DNA of 64,000 nt, taken from the NCBI RefSeq assembly GCF_001423295.1, contig NZ_LMNG01000002.1, positions 82,433 to 146,432 of the forward strand, in the 5' to 3' direction. Below are positions 44,736 to 54,134 of this stretch, piece by piece. Within the stretch, counting starts at the first letter, position 1; every line of letters begins with the position of its first letter. The stretch comes from Methylobacterium sp. Leaf112 (GTDB lineage Bacteria > Pseudomonadota > Alphaproteobacteria > Rhizobiales > Beijerinckiaceae). The notes beneath the pieces are model-generated. The model did not search any database, had not been told where the DNA came from, and was given only the letters and a program-made list of their open reading frames with translations. The position numbers were made by a program, and so were the translations under genes.

Positions 44736-47700
44736 ATGAGGGCTCCCTCCGAAATCCGGCTCGTTCTCATGGGCGACCAGTCGCTGCTCGTGCAGTGCGG
44801 CGCGATCGCGCTCCACCGCGGGTACCGCGTGATGGCGGTGGTCACGGGGAGCGATGCGGTCGCGCGCTGGGCCGAGGGCGTCGGGTTGAGCGTCGTCGGC
44901 GCCGAGGGCGAGGTCGCGGCCTCGCTGGCCGAGTTCGACTACGACTGGTTCCTCTCCATCGCGAACCTGCGCATCGTGCCCCGCAGCGTCTGGGGCAGAG
45001 CCCTGGAGGGAGCGGCGAACTTCCACGACGGTCCGCTACCGCACTACGCCGGCGTCAACACACCGGCCTGGGCGATCCTGAACGGCGAGACGGCGCACGC
45101 GATCACTTGGCACGCCATGACCGACACGATCGATGCGGGCGGTATCTACGTCGCGCGCCACTTCGACATCGCCCCGGACGAGACCGGTTTCACCCTCAAC
45201 AGCCGCTGCTTCGAGGCCGGGATCGAAGCTTTCGGCGAATTGCTCGACGGGATCGAGGCGGGCGGGCTCGTGCCCCGGCCGCAGGATGCGGGCGCCCTCA
45301 CGATGTACCGCCGGCATCGGCGCCCGGCCGCCGCCGGTCTGCTCCGGTTCGACCGGTCCGGCGCCGATCTCGCCCGGCTCGCCCGCGCCCTCGATTTCGG
45401 CCCCGGATACGCCAATCCCCTGGTGACTCCGAAGATCCGCATCGGCGCGGACGCCTACGCGGTCGCCTCCGTGGCGCCCACCGGCGCATTGACGCTGTCG
45501 CCCCCCGGGACGGTGCTGGGCGTCGATTCGGACGGGCTCACGGTGGCGGCCCTGGACCAGGCCATTCGGATCGAGGGTTTGACCGATGGGGACGGCGCAC
45601 CCGTGAATCCAGACACACGGTGTGCCGTCGGCGATACCCTGGGGGTGCCGGATGCCGACGAACTCGAACGCCTCGCCGCCATGACGGATGCGGCGGCCCG
45701 CAACGAGGCCTGGACGCGGGCACGCCTCGCCGGTCTGGCACCGCTGGCACTGCCGGAGATCCGGCCCCCGGGGACGGGCGCGGCGGTCATGCGGAGCCTG
45801 CCGCTCGCGCTGCCGCCGGAGCTGTCGGGCGTCCGCGCCATCGCGGCGCTCGCCGCCTATCTCGCCCGCGTCTCCGGAGAGCCCCGCTTCGACGTCGCCT
45901 ACGCGGACGCGACGGTGGGGGCGGCCGGGCGCACCGATCCGGGGCTGTTCGCCGCCGTCCAGCCGATGCGGATCGAGGCCGAGGGCGTGTCCGGGGCGGC
46001 CCTGGAACGCGCGGTCGCGGCCGAGATCGCCTCCCTGCGGGCGCATGCCACCGCTTTCGCCGACCTGCCACGGCGTACCCCGGGGCTCTCCCCCTCGCGC
46101 TACGGGATCGGCCTCGTCGAGGCCACAGCCCCCGCGCCGGAGCACGCGCTCCCGGATTGTCCGCTCACCCTGGTGGCGGGCACGGGGCAGGCCTTGATCG
46201 TCTACGATGCCGGTCGCCTGCCGGCGGCGGAGGCCGAGGCCCTGGCCGAGCGTCTCGAGACATTGGCGGCCGCCTACGCGGCCGAACCCGATCGTCCGGT
46301 GGAGGACCTTCCGCTGATCTCGGAGGCGTTGCGCGAGCGGATGCTGTTCGACTGGAACAGCACCGGGACGGCGTACGACGAGACCGCCTGTCTCCACACG
46401 CTGATCGAGCGCCAGGTCGATCGCACGCCCGATGCCACCGCCCTCGTGTGCGGTACGCAGACCTTGCGCTACCGCGACCTCGACGGGCGCGCCAACCGGG
46501 TCGCCCACGCGCTTCGGGCCCACGGCGTCGGACCGGACCAGCCCGTCGGGCTCTACGTCGCCCGGGGGCTCGACCTCGTGGTCGGGGCGCTGGCGATCCA
46601 GAAGGCCGGCGGCGCCTACGTGCCCCTCGACCCCGACTACCCGCGCGAGCGCCTCGCCCTGATGATCGCGGATAGCGGCCTGTCCGTCGTCCTCACACAG
46701 GAGGCCCTCGCCGGTCTGGTGCCGGGCACGCCCGGGACGGTTCTGTCCATCGAGGACGCCGACGCGACGGATCTCCCGGAAACTCGCCCCGAATCCGGTG
46801 TCACGGCGGCGCACGCCGCCTATGTCATCTACACCTCGGGTTCGACGGGGCGTCCGAAGGGCGTGGTGATCGAGCATCGCAACGTCGCGAATTTCTTCAC
46901 CGGCATGGATGCGCGCATCGCACACGACGAGGCGGAGCCGACCTGGCTCGCTGTGACGAGCCTGTCCTTCGACATCTCGGTGCTGGAATTGTTCTGGACC
47001 CTCGCGCGCGGCTTCAAGGTCGTCGTCGCGGCGGCCCCGACCGGTGCGGCACGGGCGCGAATTGCCGGTCCGATGGCCTTCAGCCTGTTCCACTGGGGCC
47101 AATCGGACCGGTCCGACGCGCAGATGTATCATCTGCTCCTGGAGAGCGCGCGCTTTGCCGACGCCAACGGCTTCACGGCGGTCTGGACCCCCGAGCGCCA
47201 CTTCCACGATTTCGGTGCGCCCTACCCGAACCCGGCGGTGACCGGTGCGGCGGTGGCGGCGGTGACGCGGCGGGTCGAGATCCGGGGCGGCAGCTGCGTC
47301 CTGCCCCTGCATCATCCGGCCCGCGTCGCCGAGGAATGGGCGGTGGTGGACAATCTCAGCGGGGGGCGTGCCGGCATCGCCTTCGCGTCCGGCTGGATGC
47401 CCGAGGATTTCGTGCTGCGGCCCGAGAATGCGCCGCCGCGCAACAAGGAGGCCCTCCTGCGCGATGTCGAGACCGTGCGGCGCCTGTGGCGCGGCGAGGC
47501 CGTGCCGTTCGAGGCGCCCGGCGGAGGAACGGTCGACGTGGTGACGCAGCCGCGCCCGGTCCGGAGAGAGTTGCCGGTCTGGATCACCACCGCCGGCAAC
47601 CCCGAGAGCTTTCGCGAGGCCGGACGCCTCGGCGCCAACCTGCTGACCCATCTGCTCGGGCAGTCCATCGACGAACTGGCCGAGAAGATCGCCCTCTATC

Positions 47701-49352
47701 GCGGCGCCCTGGTCGAGGCCGGCCACGACCCGGCCGCCCACACCGTCACGCTGATGCTCCACACGTTCCTCGGTGAGGACCGGGACGCCGTGCGGGCGCT
47801 GACGCGGGAACCGATGCGGGACTACCTGCGCAGTGCCGCGGCCCTCATCAAGCAGTACGCCTGGGCATTCCCGGCCTTCAAACGCCCGACCGGCATCACC
47901 CAGCCGATGGCCATAGACCTGCGGGCCGTCGCCCCGGAGGAGATGGACGCGATCCTCGATTTCGCCTTCGAACGCTACTTCGAGGACAGCGGCCTGTTCG
48001 GAACCGAGGCCGACGCCCTGGCGCGGGTGGCGCAGCTCAAGGACGTCGGCGTCGACGAGATCGCCTGCCTCATCGATTTCGGCCTCCCGACCGCGACCGT
48101 GCTCGACGGCCTCCGCCCGCTCGCCGCCGTGGTGGCCGCCTGCAACGTCCCTTCCACGGCAACGAGCGAGCCCGAAGGGCTCGGCACACAGATCCGGCGG
48201 AACCGGGTCACGCACCTGCAATGCACGCCGTCCATGGCCGGCATGATGCTGATGGCGCCCGAGGACCGGGCGGCGCTGGCGGGCTTGTCCCACCTCTACG
48301 TCGGCGGCGAGGCGCTGTCCGGGGATCTGCTCGCCGATCTGCGGGCGGCGGGCATTGCCGAGATCACCAACATGTACGGCCCGACCGAGACGACGATCTG
48401 GTCCGCGACGCAGGAGGCCGTGGCCTGCGCCGGGACGGTGCCCCTCGGCCGCCCCATCGCCAACACGCGGCTCTACGTCCTCGACGCGTGGATGCGGCCC
48501 ATGCCACCCCACTGCCCGGGCGAACTCTACATCGGGGGCGCCGGGGTCGCGCGGGGCTACCTCGATCGCCCGGACCTCACGGCCGAGCGCTTCCTCGACG
48601 ATCCCTTCGTGTCGGGCGGACGCCTCTACCGGACCGGCGATCTGGCGCAGTTCGAGGCGGACGGCACCCTGCATTTCCTCGGACGCCTCGACCATCAGGT
48701 GAAGCTGCGCGGCCACCGGATCGAACTCGGGGAGATCGAGGCGGCCCTGCGGGCCTGTCCGGGGGTGCGTGAGGCGGTCGTCACCGTGCGGGAGGACAGG
48801 CCGGGCGATCAGCGCCTCGTCGGCTACCTCGTCCCGGACGGGCCGGCCCCGGCGGCGGAGACGTTGCACACAGCGCTCGGCCGCACCCTGCCGGAGATCA
48901 TGGTCCCGACCCATTTCGTCGCCCTCGACCGCCTTCCGCTGACGCCCAACGCCAAGATCGACCGCAAGGCGCTGCCGGCGCCCGTCGCGGCGATGGTGGC
49001 GCCCGCAGTCGCGGAGGCCGGCGAGCCGGGCAACGCCCTCGAAGTCGCGATCGCCGAAGTCTTCCGCCGGGTGCTCGGCCTGGAGCGGGTCGGTCCGGGC
49101 GACAGCTTCTTCGCCCTGGGCGGTCACTCGCTCCTCGCGGTTCAGGCCCATCGCGACCTGAAAGCCGGCCTCGCGCCCCGTCTCGCCATCACCGACCTGT
49201 TCCGCTTCCCCACGGCACGGGCGCTGGCCCGCCACCTCGCCGACGGCGCCGCCGCCGGAGCGGCGCTGGCGAGCGTCTCCGACCGTGCCGCCCAGCGGCG
49301 CAACGCGCTCCGGGCCCGCGCGGGTTCGGTGCGCGATACGGCATCCGGCTGA
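44736..49352 (+). CDS. Non-ribosomal peptide synthetase: formyltransferase, partial C, A with inserted LLM monooxygenase, PCP
   Basis: 1538-aa synthetase. Residues about 1-320 are formyltransferase-like (NFHDGPLPHYAG, TIDAGGIY). Residues about 355-530 look like the C-terminal half of a condensation domain without HHxxxDG. Adenylation begins near 535 (YTSGSTGRPKGVV, LSFDISVLE) and is interrupted at about 778-1135 by a bacterial luciferase-like monooxygenase of the natural-product type (FSLFHWGQS, GFTAVWTPERHFHDFG), then resumes (NMYGPTETT, YRTGDL, KLRGHRIELGEIE). The PCP has Ser1465 in GGHSLLAV. It should load, oxidise (perhaps N-hydroxylate) and formylate one amino acid, then pass it to the PKS. 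GAGG lies 9 bp upstream. No TE. Confidence 0.95.
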   Translation: MRAPSEIRLVLMGDQSLLVQCGAIALHRGYRVMAVVTGSDAVARWAEGVGLSVVGAEGEVAASLAEFDYDWFLSIANLRIVPRSVWGRALEGAANFHDGPLPHYAGVNTPAWAILNGETAHAITWHAMTDTIDAGGIYVARHFDIAPDETGFTLNSRCFEAGIEAFGELLDGIEAGGLVPRPQDAGALTMYRRHRRPAAAGLLRFDRSGADLARLARALDFGPGYANPLVTPKIRIGADAYAVASVAPTGALTLSPPGTVLGVDSDGLTVAALDQAIRIEGLTDGDGAPVNPDTRCAVGDTLGVPDADELERLAAMTDAAARNEAWTRARLAGLAPLALPEIRPPGTGAAVMRSLPLALPPELSGVRAIAALAAYLARVSGEPRFDVAYADATVGAAGRTDPGLFAAVQPMRIEAEGVSGAALERAVAAEIASLRAHATAFADLPRRTPGLSPSRYGIGLVEATAPAPEHALPDCPLTLVAGTGQALIVYDAGRLPAAEAEALAERLETLAAAYAAEPDRPVEDLPLISEALRERMLFDWNSTGTAYDETACLHTLIERQVDRTPDATALVCGTQTLRYRDLDGRANRVAHALRAHGVGPDQPVGLYVARGLDLVVGALAIQKAGGAYVPLDPDYPRERLALMIADSGLSVVLTQEALAGLVPGTPGTVLSIEDADATDLPETRPESGVTAAHAAYVIYTSGSTGRPKGVVIEHRNVANFFTGMDARIAHDEAEPTWLAVTSLSFDISVLELFWTLARGFKVVVAAAPTGAARARIAGPMAFSLFHWGQSDRSDAQMYHLLLESARFADANGFTAVWTPERHFHDFGAPYPNPAVTGAAVAAVTRRVEIRGGSCVLPLHHPARVAEEWAVVDNLSGGRAGIAFASGWMPEDFVLRPENAPPRNKEALLRDVETVRRLWRGEAVPFEAPGGGTVDVVTQPRPVRRELPVWITTAGNPESFREAGRLGANLLTHLLGQSIDELAEKIALYRGALVEAGHDPAAHTVTLMLHTFLGEDRDAVRALTREPMRDYLRSAAALIKQYAWAFPAFKRPTGITQPMAIDLRAVAPEEMDAILDFAFERYFEDSGLFGTEADALARVAQLKDVGVDEIACLIDFGLPTATVLDGLRPLAAVVAACNVPSTATSEPEGLGTQIRRNRVTHLQCTPSMAGMMLMAPEDRAALAGLSHLYVGGEALSGDLLADLRAAGIAEITNMYGPTETTIWSATQEAVACAGTVPLGRPIANTRLYVLDAWMRPMPPHCPGELYIGGAGVARGYLDRPDLTAERFLDDPFVSGGRLYRTGDLAQFEADGTLHFLGRLDHQVKLRGHRIELGEIEAALRACPGVREAVVTVREDRPGDQRLVGYLVPDGPAPAAETLHTALGRTLPEIMVPTHFVALDRLPLTPNAKIDRKALPAPVAAMVAPAVAEAGEPGNALEVAIAEVFRRVLGLERVGPGDSFFALGGHSLLAVQAHRDLKAGLAPRLAITDLFRFPTARALARHLADGAAAGAALASVSDRAAQRRNALRARAGSVRDTASG

Positions 49353-49372
49353 AGCGGCCGGACGCCGTATCG
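49334..49372 (+). terminator. Hairpin overlapping the NRPS stop codon
   Basis: CGATACGGCATCCGGC and GCCGGACGCCGTATCG pair over 16 bp with one mismatch; the loop holds the TGA stop. It is probably a terminator or mRNA stabiliser at the end of the NRPS gene. Confidence 0.55.
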
Positions 49373-49747
49373 CCGAGCCGGCGGAGCGTCCCAAATCACC
49401 GGGGCGTCTCAGGTCGGCGGCGTTCCCGAGCGAAGGGGGCACGCCGGGTTCCGACGACACCCGCGATGCCCATCGACGGCACGCGGACCGGCCATCACGG
49501 GGCCGGCTTCACGGCGAGCGATTCGCCGGGGGCCAGCCCTACGCCGTCCCGGAGATCCCGGCTGGAAGTCACCGTGCGACCGCCCCGCGCCGGGCCCTCA
49601 GTCCAAGGGGGTAGTCCCGGCCCCATTGGACGGATCCCTGTCCCACGGGTGATCCGTCCTTTGCGCTCCGATCCTCGAATGGCCGAGTCCGGGCTCGATC
49701 TTGGCCGCAGCTATGATCCTCCGGCGACCGGCAGCGATGGGTTGGCC
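49373..49747. other. Intergenic region before the Wza-like gene
   Basis: About 375 bp after the NRPS hairpin. An in-frame open extension of the Wza gene reaches to 49466, but its translation is low-complexity and lacks a signal peptide, so it is treated as upstream sequence. Promoter elements were not convincing. Confidence 0.45.
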
Positions 49748-51073
49748 ATGTTCCCCTCAAGCATCACCTCGTCCGTCAATCACCTGCGCGCCGCCCTGTG
49801 CCTCGGGCTGTGCGTCATCGGATCGACCCCGCTTCGGGCCACCGATGCCGTGCAGTACCGGCTCGGCGCCCAGGACCGCTTGCGCATCCACGTCTACGAA
49901 TGGCCGGCCCTCACCGGCGAATTCACCGTCGGCGCGGACGGGCTGATCTCGCTGCCGCTCATCGGCGACGTGCCGGTTTCCGGCCTCCAGCCGGCCGACC
50001 TCGCCCAGGAGATCTCGACGCGCCTCAGGACGCGGGCCGGCCTGTCGGAACCGCCGAACACCGCCGTCGGGGTGGCGCAGTACCGCCCCTACTACATCAT
50101 CGGAAGCGTCGAGCGTTCGGGCGAGTACGCCTATCGGCCGGGCATGCTGGTGCTCAACGCCGTCAGCATCGCCGGGGGGGCCTACCGCCGGCCGGACGCA
50201 ATGACCTTCTCGGTGGTCCAGGAGCGGCTGAAGACCGAGGGCGAGCTGCCGATCCTCACCCAGAAGAGCCGGGAACTCGCCGCCCGCGAGACGCGGCTCA
50301 AGGCCGAGATCGCCTGGCTCGAGAAACCGGCCGCCATCGGTGGAGCGGAGGCCGCGCCTGAGACCGCGCCGGGGCTTTCCGGCAGCGAACAGTCGATGCT
50401 GCGCGCTCAGCGCGGGCACCAGCAGAGCGAATTGCGGGCCCTGCAGCAGTCCATCACCCTGCATCAAGACGAGATCGTCTCCCTCAAGGGACAGCGCGAG
50501 GCGACGGAGAAGCTCCGGCAGTCGGTCCTGCGCGAGCTTGCCGAAGTGCGTGATCTCATCGTCCGCGGCCTGACCGCGACGTCGCGCGTCCTGCCGCTGG
50601 AGCGCACCCTGGCCCAGATCGAGCGCGAGCAGAAGGAGTTCGACACCCTGGCCCTGCGGGCCCGCCAGAACATCAACACCGCCGAGCGGACCCTCGCCAC
50701 CGTTCGCTCCGAGCGTACGGTGGCCGCCCTGCGCGACCTTCTGGAAACCCAGACGCAGATCACCGAGACCAACGGCCGGATCGCCTCGGCGGAGCGCATC
50801 GTGCGCGAAAGCCTCGCTCAGGCCGGCGAAGGCACCTTGAGCGCTCGGGGCGAGCCCACCGTGCACTTCACGTTCTCGGTCGTGCGGGTCGAGGATGGCG
50901 AGACCCGGGAGTTCGAGGCGTTCGAGACGACGCCCGTGCTGCCCGGGGACATCCTCAAGGTGCAGCTGCAGCGCCGCGAGGGATCGACGCCCGCCATGGC
51001 TCAGACCCGCCCCCCGGTCCCGCGCGTCGCCGAGGAGGCGCGGGCGAAGCGCACCGCCGACGTGGTGCGCTGA
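49748..51073 (+). CDS. Polysaccharide export protein, Wza/ExoF-like
   Basis: 441-aa exported protein; the ATG at 49748 is chosen for its signal peptide (HLRAALCLGLCVIGSTPLRA). The Poly_export domain follows (YRLGAQDRLRIHVYEWPAL, VGADGLISLPLIGDVPVSGL), and a SLBB-like strand set with YYIIGSVERSGEYAYRPGM. The C-terminal half is a coiled coil (about residues 215-360) like ExoF of rhizobia rather than a simple Wza. No lipobox cysteine is evident. It would form the periplasmic/outer-membrane part of the export channel. The Wzc-like gene begins 118 bp downstream. Confidence 0.92.
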   Translation: MFPSSITSSVNHLRAALCLGLCVIGSTPLRATDAVQYRLGAQDRLRIHVYEWPALTGEFTVGADGLISLPLIGDVPVSGLQPADLAQEISTRLRTRAGLSEPPNTAVGVAQYRPYYIIGSVERSGEYAYRPGMLVLNAVSIAGGAYRRPDAMTFSVVQERLKTEGELPILTQKSRELAARETRLKAEIAWLEKPAAIGGAEAAPETAPGLSGSEQSMLRAQRGHQQSELRALQQSITLHQDEIVSLKGQREATEKLRQSVLRELAEVRDLIVRGLTATSRVLPLERTLAQIEREQKEFDTLALRARQNINTAERTLATVRSERTVAALRDLLETQTQITETNGRIASAERIVRESLAQAGEGTLSARGEPTVHFTFSVVRVEDGETREFEAFETTPVLPGDILKVQLQRREGSTPAMAQTRPPVPRVAEEARAKRTADVVR

Positions 51074-51191
51074 AACCGCCGAGGGAGAGCCGGGCGCCGG
51101 ACGCTCCGCGGCAGGTATTCATACGGGCAACCCGGGGCGAAACGGCCCCGACGCCCCCAACGAAACCCGCATCAATCGAAGGCCGAGAACG

Positions 51192-52934
51192 ATGCTGCAC
51201 GTCAAGGGAAGTCCCGCCAGCCTGGTGGGCAACCCGCTCTTCCTCGGGGGGGAGGGCGAAACGATCGACTGGCGCTGGATGATGAGCGCGGTCCACCGCC
51301 GGCTCGGTCTCATCGTCAAGCTGGCGCTGGTCTGCGCGGCGCTGGCGGCGGTCTACGTCGTCATGCGACCGGTGATCTACAAGTCGCACACCCAACTCCT
51401 GCTGACGAACCTGAAGCTGACCTTCAGCCGGGACGACGCGCTCTTCGCCGAATCGCTGCCCGATCCGTCCTTCCTCGAGACGCAGATGCAGATCGTGCGC
51501 TCCGAGAGGATCGCCCTTGCGGTGGTCGATCGTCTGCGGCTCGCCGAGAGCAGCACGGAGATGCCCGGTCTCGTCGAGCGGCTCCGTGAAGGCGCCGCGA
51601 GCTGGGTCTCCGGGCTCATCCCCGAAGAACCGGACGGTGCGGCACGCAGCCCCCTCGACGGCGCATTGCGCGGCATCGCGGAGGCGCTCCAGCCCGCCGC
51701 AGCGGAGGGGCCCCGCAACCCGGGGGAGATGCGTCGCGCTGCCATGCGACGGCTGCAGCAGGATTACAGCGTCGAACGGGTCGGCATGAGCAACATCGTG
51801 ATGATCGTCGCCACCGCCCCGGATCCCGAAGAGGCGGCGCGGATCGCCAACGAGATCGCTCGAGCCTATGTCGACGATCAGGTCGCCGCGCGGATCGAGG
51901 CGGCGCAATCGGCGAGCATCTGGCTGCGCGAGCGTCTGCGCGATGTCGGGCCGAAGACGCGCATCATCGCCCAGGGCGCCCCTCCCACCGACAAGAGCAA
52001 CCCGCGCGGTCTCCTGATCGTCGCGCTCGCGGCCTTAGCCGGATGCGCCTTCGGGGTCACCTACGCCCTGCTGCGGCAGATGCTCGACCGCACCGTGCAG
52101 AGCCCCGAGCAGATCGTGCGGGCCACCGGGGCCGAATGTCTCGGCATCGTGCCGCGGCTGCACCGTGTCGCGCGGTTGCGCAGCTGGCGCGAGCGCCTGC
52201 GCCGCAAGGGCCCGTTGCTGCGGCAGCTTCCGCTCAGCGGCTACGCCGCGAAGCATCCGTTCTCGGCCTTCGCCCAGACCATGAGCCACGCCAAGGTCGC
52301 CATCGACGCGGGCCTCGCCGGCCGGGCTCCGCGCTGGATCGGTGTGACTTCGACCTTCCCGGGGGAGGGCGCCTCCACGGTGGCCGCCAACCTCGCGCAC
52401 GTCATCGCGGCGTGCGGCGAGCGGGTGCTGCTCATCGACTGCAACGCCACGGATTCCGGGCTCACGAAGCGGCTGCTGCGCCAGTCGCAGGACGGCCTGA
52501 TCGAATGCCTCGCGGTCGGCAAGGCGCGGCCCGCCGACCTCGTGCAGACCGACCCCGCGGACGGGCTCCACTTCCTGCCCATCGGCCACGCCACGTCCCA
52601 CTGCAGCGCGCCGATCTGGACCGAGGCGATGCACACCCTGCTCAAGGGGACGAAGAAGGACTACGATTACGTCATCTGCGACCTCGCCCCCCTCGCGTCC
52701 GGCGCCGAGGTGCGAGCGGCGGTACAGTATCTCGGCGGCGTCATCCTGGTCGCGGGCTGGGGACAGGTCGAGGCGGAGCATCTGGGTATCGGCGTCGCGC
52801 AAGCCGGCCTGCTTCGGGACAAGCTGCTGGGCACCGTCCTCAATCGGGTGAACGTCGCCGCACTCCGCCGTGCGGGCTCCCCGGCCGCCGCCTTCCTGTA
52901 CCGTGCGAGCGGCCGGGCCGGTGCTCGCGCCTGA
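51192..52934 (+). CDS. Polysaccharide co-polymerase, Wzc/ExoP-like, with altered Walker A
   Basis: 580-aa protein. Wzz domain: first transmembrane helix (about 37-56), periplasmic region, second helix (about 272-290). The cytoplasmic part is a BY-kinase-like fold: TSTFPGEGASTVAANL (about residues 388-400), where the Walker A lysine is replaced by Ala (codon GCC); then LLIDCNATDSGLTKRLL and YVICDLAPLAS. The C-terminus carries only one Tyr, so no Tyr-rich tail. It probably organises chain length and export without ATP-dependent autophosphorylation. The ATG at 51192 follows GAAGG; the upstream frame lies inside the Wza gene. Confidence 0.9.
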   Translation: MLHVKGSPASLVGNPLFLGGEGETIDWRWMMSAVHRRLGLIVKLALVCAALAAVYVVMRPVIYKSHTQLLLTNLKLTFSRDDALFAESLPDPSFLETQMQIVRSERIALAVVDRLRLAESSTEMPGLVERLREGAASWVSGLIPEEPDGAARSPLDGALRGIAEALQPAAAEGPRNPGEMRRAAMRRLQQDYSVERVGMSNIVMIVATAPDPEEAARIANEIARAYVDDQVAARIEAAQSASIWLRERLRDVGPKTRIIAQGAPPTDKSNPRGLLIVALAALAGCAFGVTYALLRQMLDRTVQSPEQIVRATGAECLGIVPRLHRVARLRSWRERLRRKGPLLRQLPLSGYAAKHPFSAFAQTMSHAKVAIDAGLAGRAPRWIGVTSTFPGEGASTVAANLAHVIAACGERVLLIDCNATDSGLTKRLLRQSQDGLIECLAVGKARPADLVQTDPADGLHFLPIGHATSHCSAPIWTEAMHTLLKGTKKDYDYVICDLAPLASGAEVRAAVQYLGGVILVAGWGQVEAEHLGIGVAQAGLLRDKLLGTVLNRVNVAALRRAGSPAAAFLYRASGRAGARA

Positions 52935-53080
52935 TCGGTGCATTGGATCGGACCGGCGGACCCGGTCTCATTTCCCCGGTGCTTCCGGGGCAGCGGGTTG
53001 CCGTCCATGCCGGGCGGTCAGGCGGATGCCCAGCGGTCAGGCGGATGCGGGGGCTCGGCCTGTCTGATGGGCGATGTCGC

Positions 53081-53296
53081 TCAGACCGGCACACGCTTCC
53101 TGACGATGCCGTCCGCGTCCCGGACGACGAGGAACCAGCCCCGGCCGGCCCCCTCCAATTCACCGGAGGCGCGCATCTCCTCGACGCCGGAGACGACCTG
53201 TTCGAGCGCGCACGCAAGATCGGCCGCCAGAACGCCCTCCTCGTCGCGGATCGCCTCACGCTTGTTCTCGAGGTCGAAGTGAAAGCGAGACTGCAA
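53081..53296 (-). CDS. DUF6894 family small protein (paralogue)
   Basis: 71 aa from a TTG start at 53296 with GGGAGG 5 bp upstream; an ATG at 53374 gives 97 aa with an unusual leader. The core reads SRFHFDLENKREAIRDEEGV, a central helix with CALEQVVSGVEEM, and GWFLVVRDADGIVRKRVPV, the same order as the DUF6894 protein at 31537. It lies at the right border of the EPS locus, convergent with the Wzc-like gene. Function unknown. Confidence 0.7.
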   Translation of the reverse strand: MQSRFHFDLENKREAIRDEEGVLAADLACALEQVVSGVEEMRASGELEGAGRGWFLVVRDADGIVRKRVPV

Positions 53297-53775
53297 TTCA
53301 ACCTCCCATGGATGCAGGCTGCATCTCGACAACGGGAAGAATACCTTCGTATCCGGAGAAGGCTCCCGTACCAAATCCGACCGATACTCATCAGATCATA
53401 TAAATTAATTTACTGTCTGATATTGATCAGGCCGATATCATTGCAATATACTTCCGAGGCATGCACTTTGGAGGTACGGACCGGTATCACGGTCTCATCC
53501 CGATCGACGTGCGTCGGTAGGCCCACCCTGCACGATCCACGAGCAAGCTGCACCGGAGAACGCGCATCGAGATCGCGATGCACATCGGATCTCGTCGTTC
53601 CCCAAGGCGAGCCGCAGGCGGTTCGGCCCGAGTATGGACATCGATCCTGTCGCCCCGGAGGCGAGACTTATACGAGCCAGGCCAGTGCCTTCTACCCTGG
53701 AGAAGGGGCTCGAGTGCGCGATCTATTTGCGGAGATCCAGTGCCGTCGAGCGGCACAGGCGACGCGCCATGGCAT
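53297..53775. other. Intergenic region with AT-rich block
   Basis: About 480 bp. The stretch from about 53380 to 53460 is AT-rich with short inverted elements (CTGATATTGATCAG). Frames further right are short and unconvincing. It may hold a promoter or nucleoid-protein binding site for the flanking DUF6894 gene. Confidence 0.45.
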
Positions 53776-53913
53776 CTAGGGCTGATTGTCGTTCGATTTC
53801 CCGCTCCGCGACAGGCGCTTCAAAATCTTGCGGAGATGCGCGCGCACCGCTTCCCGCTCATCGGCGATGGGGTCCGGTGTGGAACTACCATTGTCATGAA
53901 CGAGGGCCCACAT
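53776..53913 (-). CDS. Possible 45-aa small protein
   Basis: 45-aa frame beginning MWALVHDNGSSTPDPI with a C-terminal basic amphipathic helix (EREAVRAHLRKILKRLSRS). A GGGAGG lies 9 bp before the ATG. No homologue recognised. The alternative start at 54027 lacks such a site. Confidence 0.4.
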   Translation of the reverse strand: MWALVHDNGSSTPDPIADEREAVRAHLRKILKRLSRSGKSNDNQP

Positions 53914-54134
53914 CGGCTCAGACCTCCCTTGAAATCTGTCGTCGGGATTAGAACACCCGGCATATCCGTACGTCCAAAAGCAGACATCAAATGCAGCGAT
54001 GTTTCGCCGTAAGACGGACACTATCATCTCGCAACGGAGAATTTAAGTCTCAAGGTGAGCGAATCCCAAGCCCGCCGCCGGATGCGGCATGTTTCGGGTG
54101 CGGATGATTACTGACTTCGTCTCTGCATGCGGGC

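Noticed and set aside
45036..49460. 1474-aa open frame antisense to the NRPS
   Set aside because: Same artefact; the plus strand carries all NRPS motifs.
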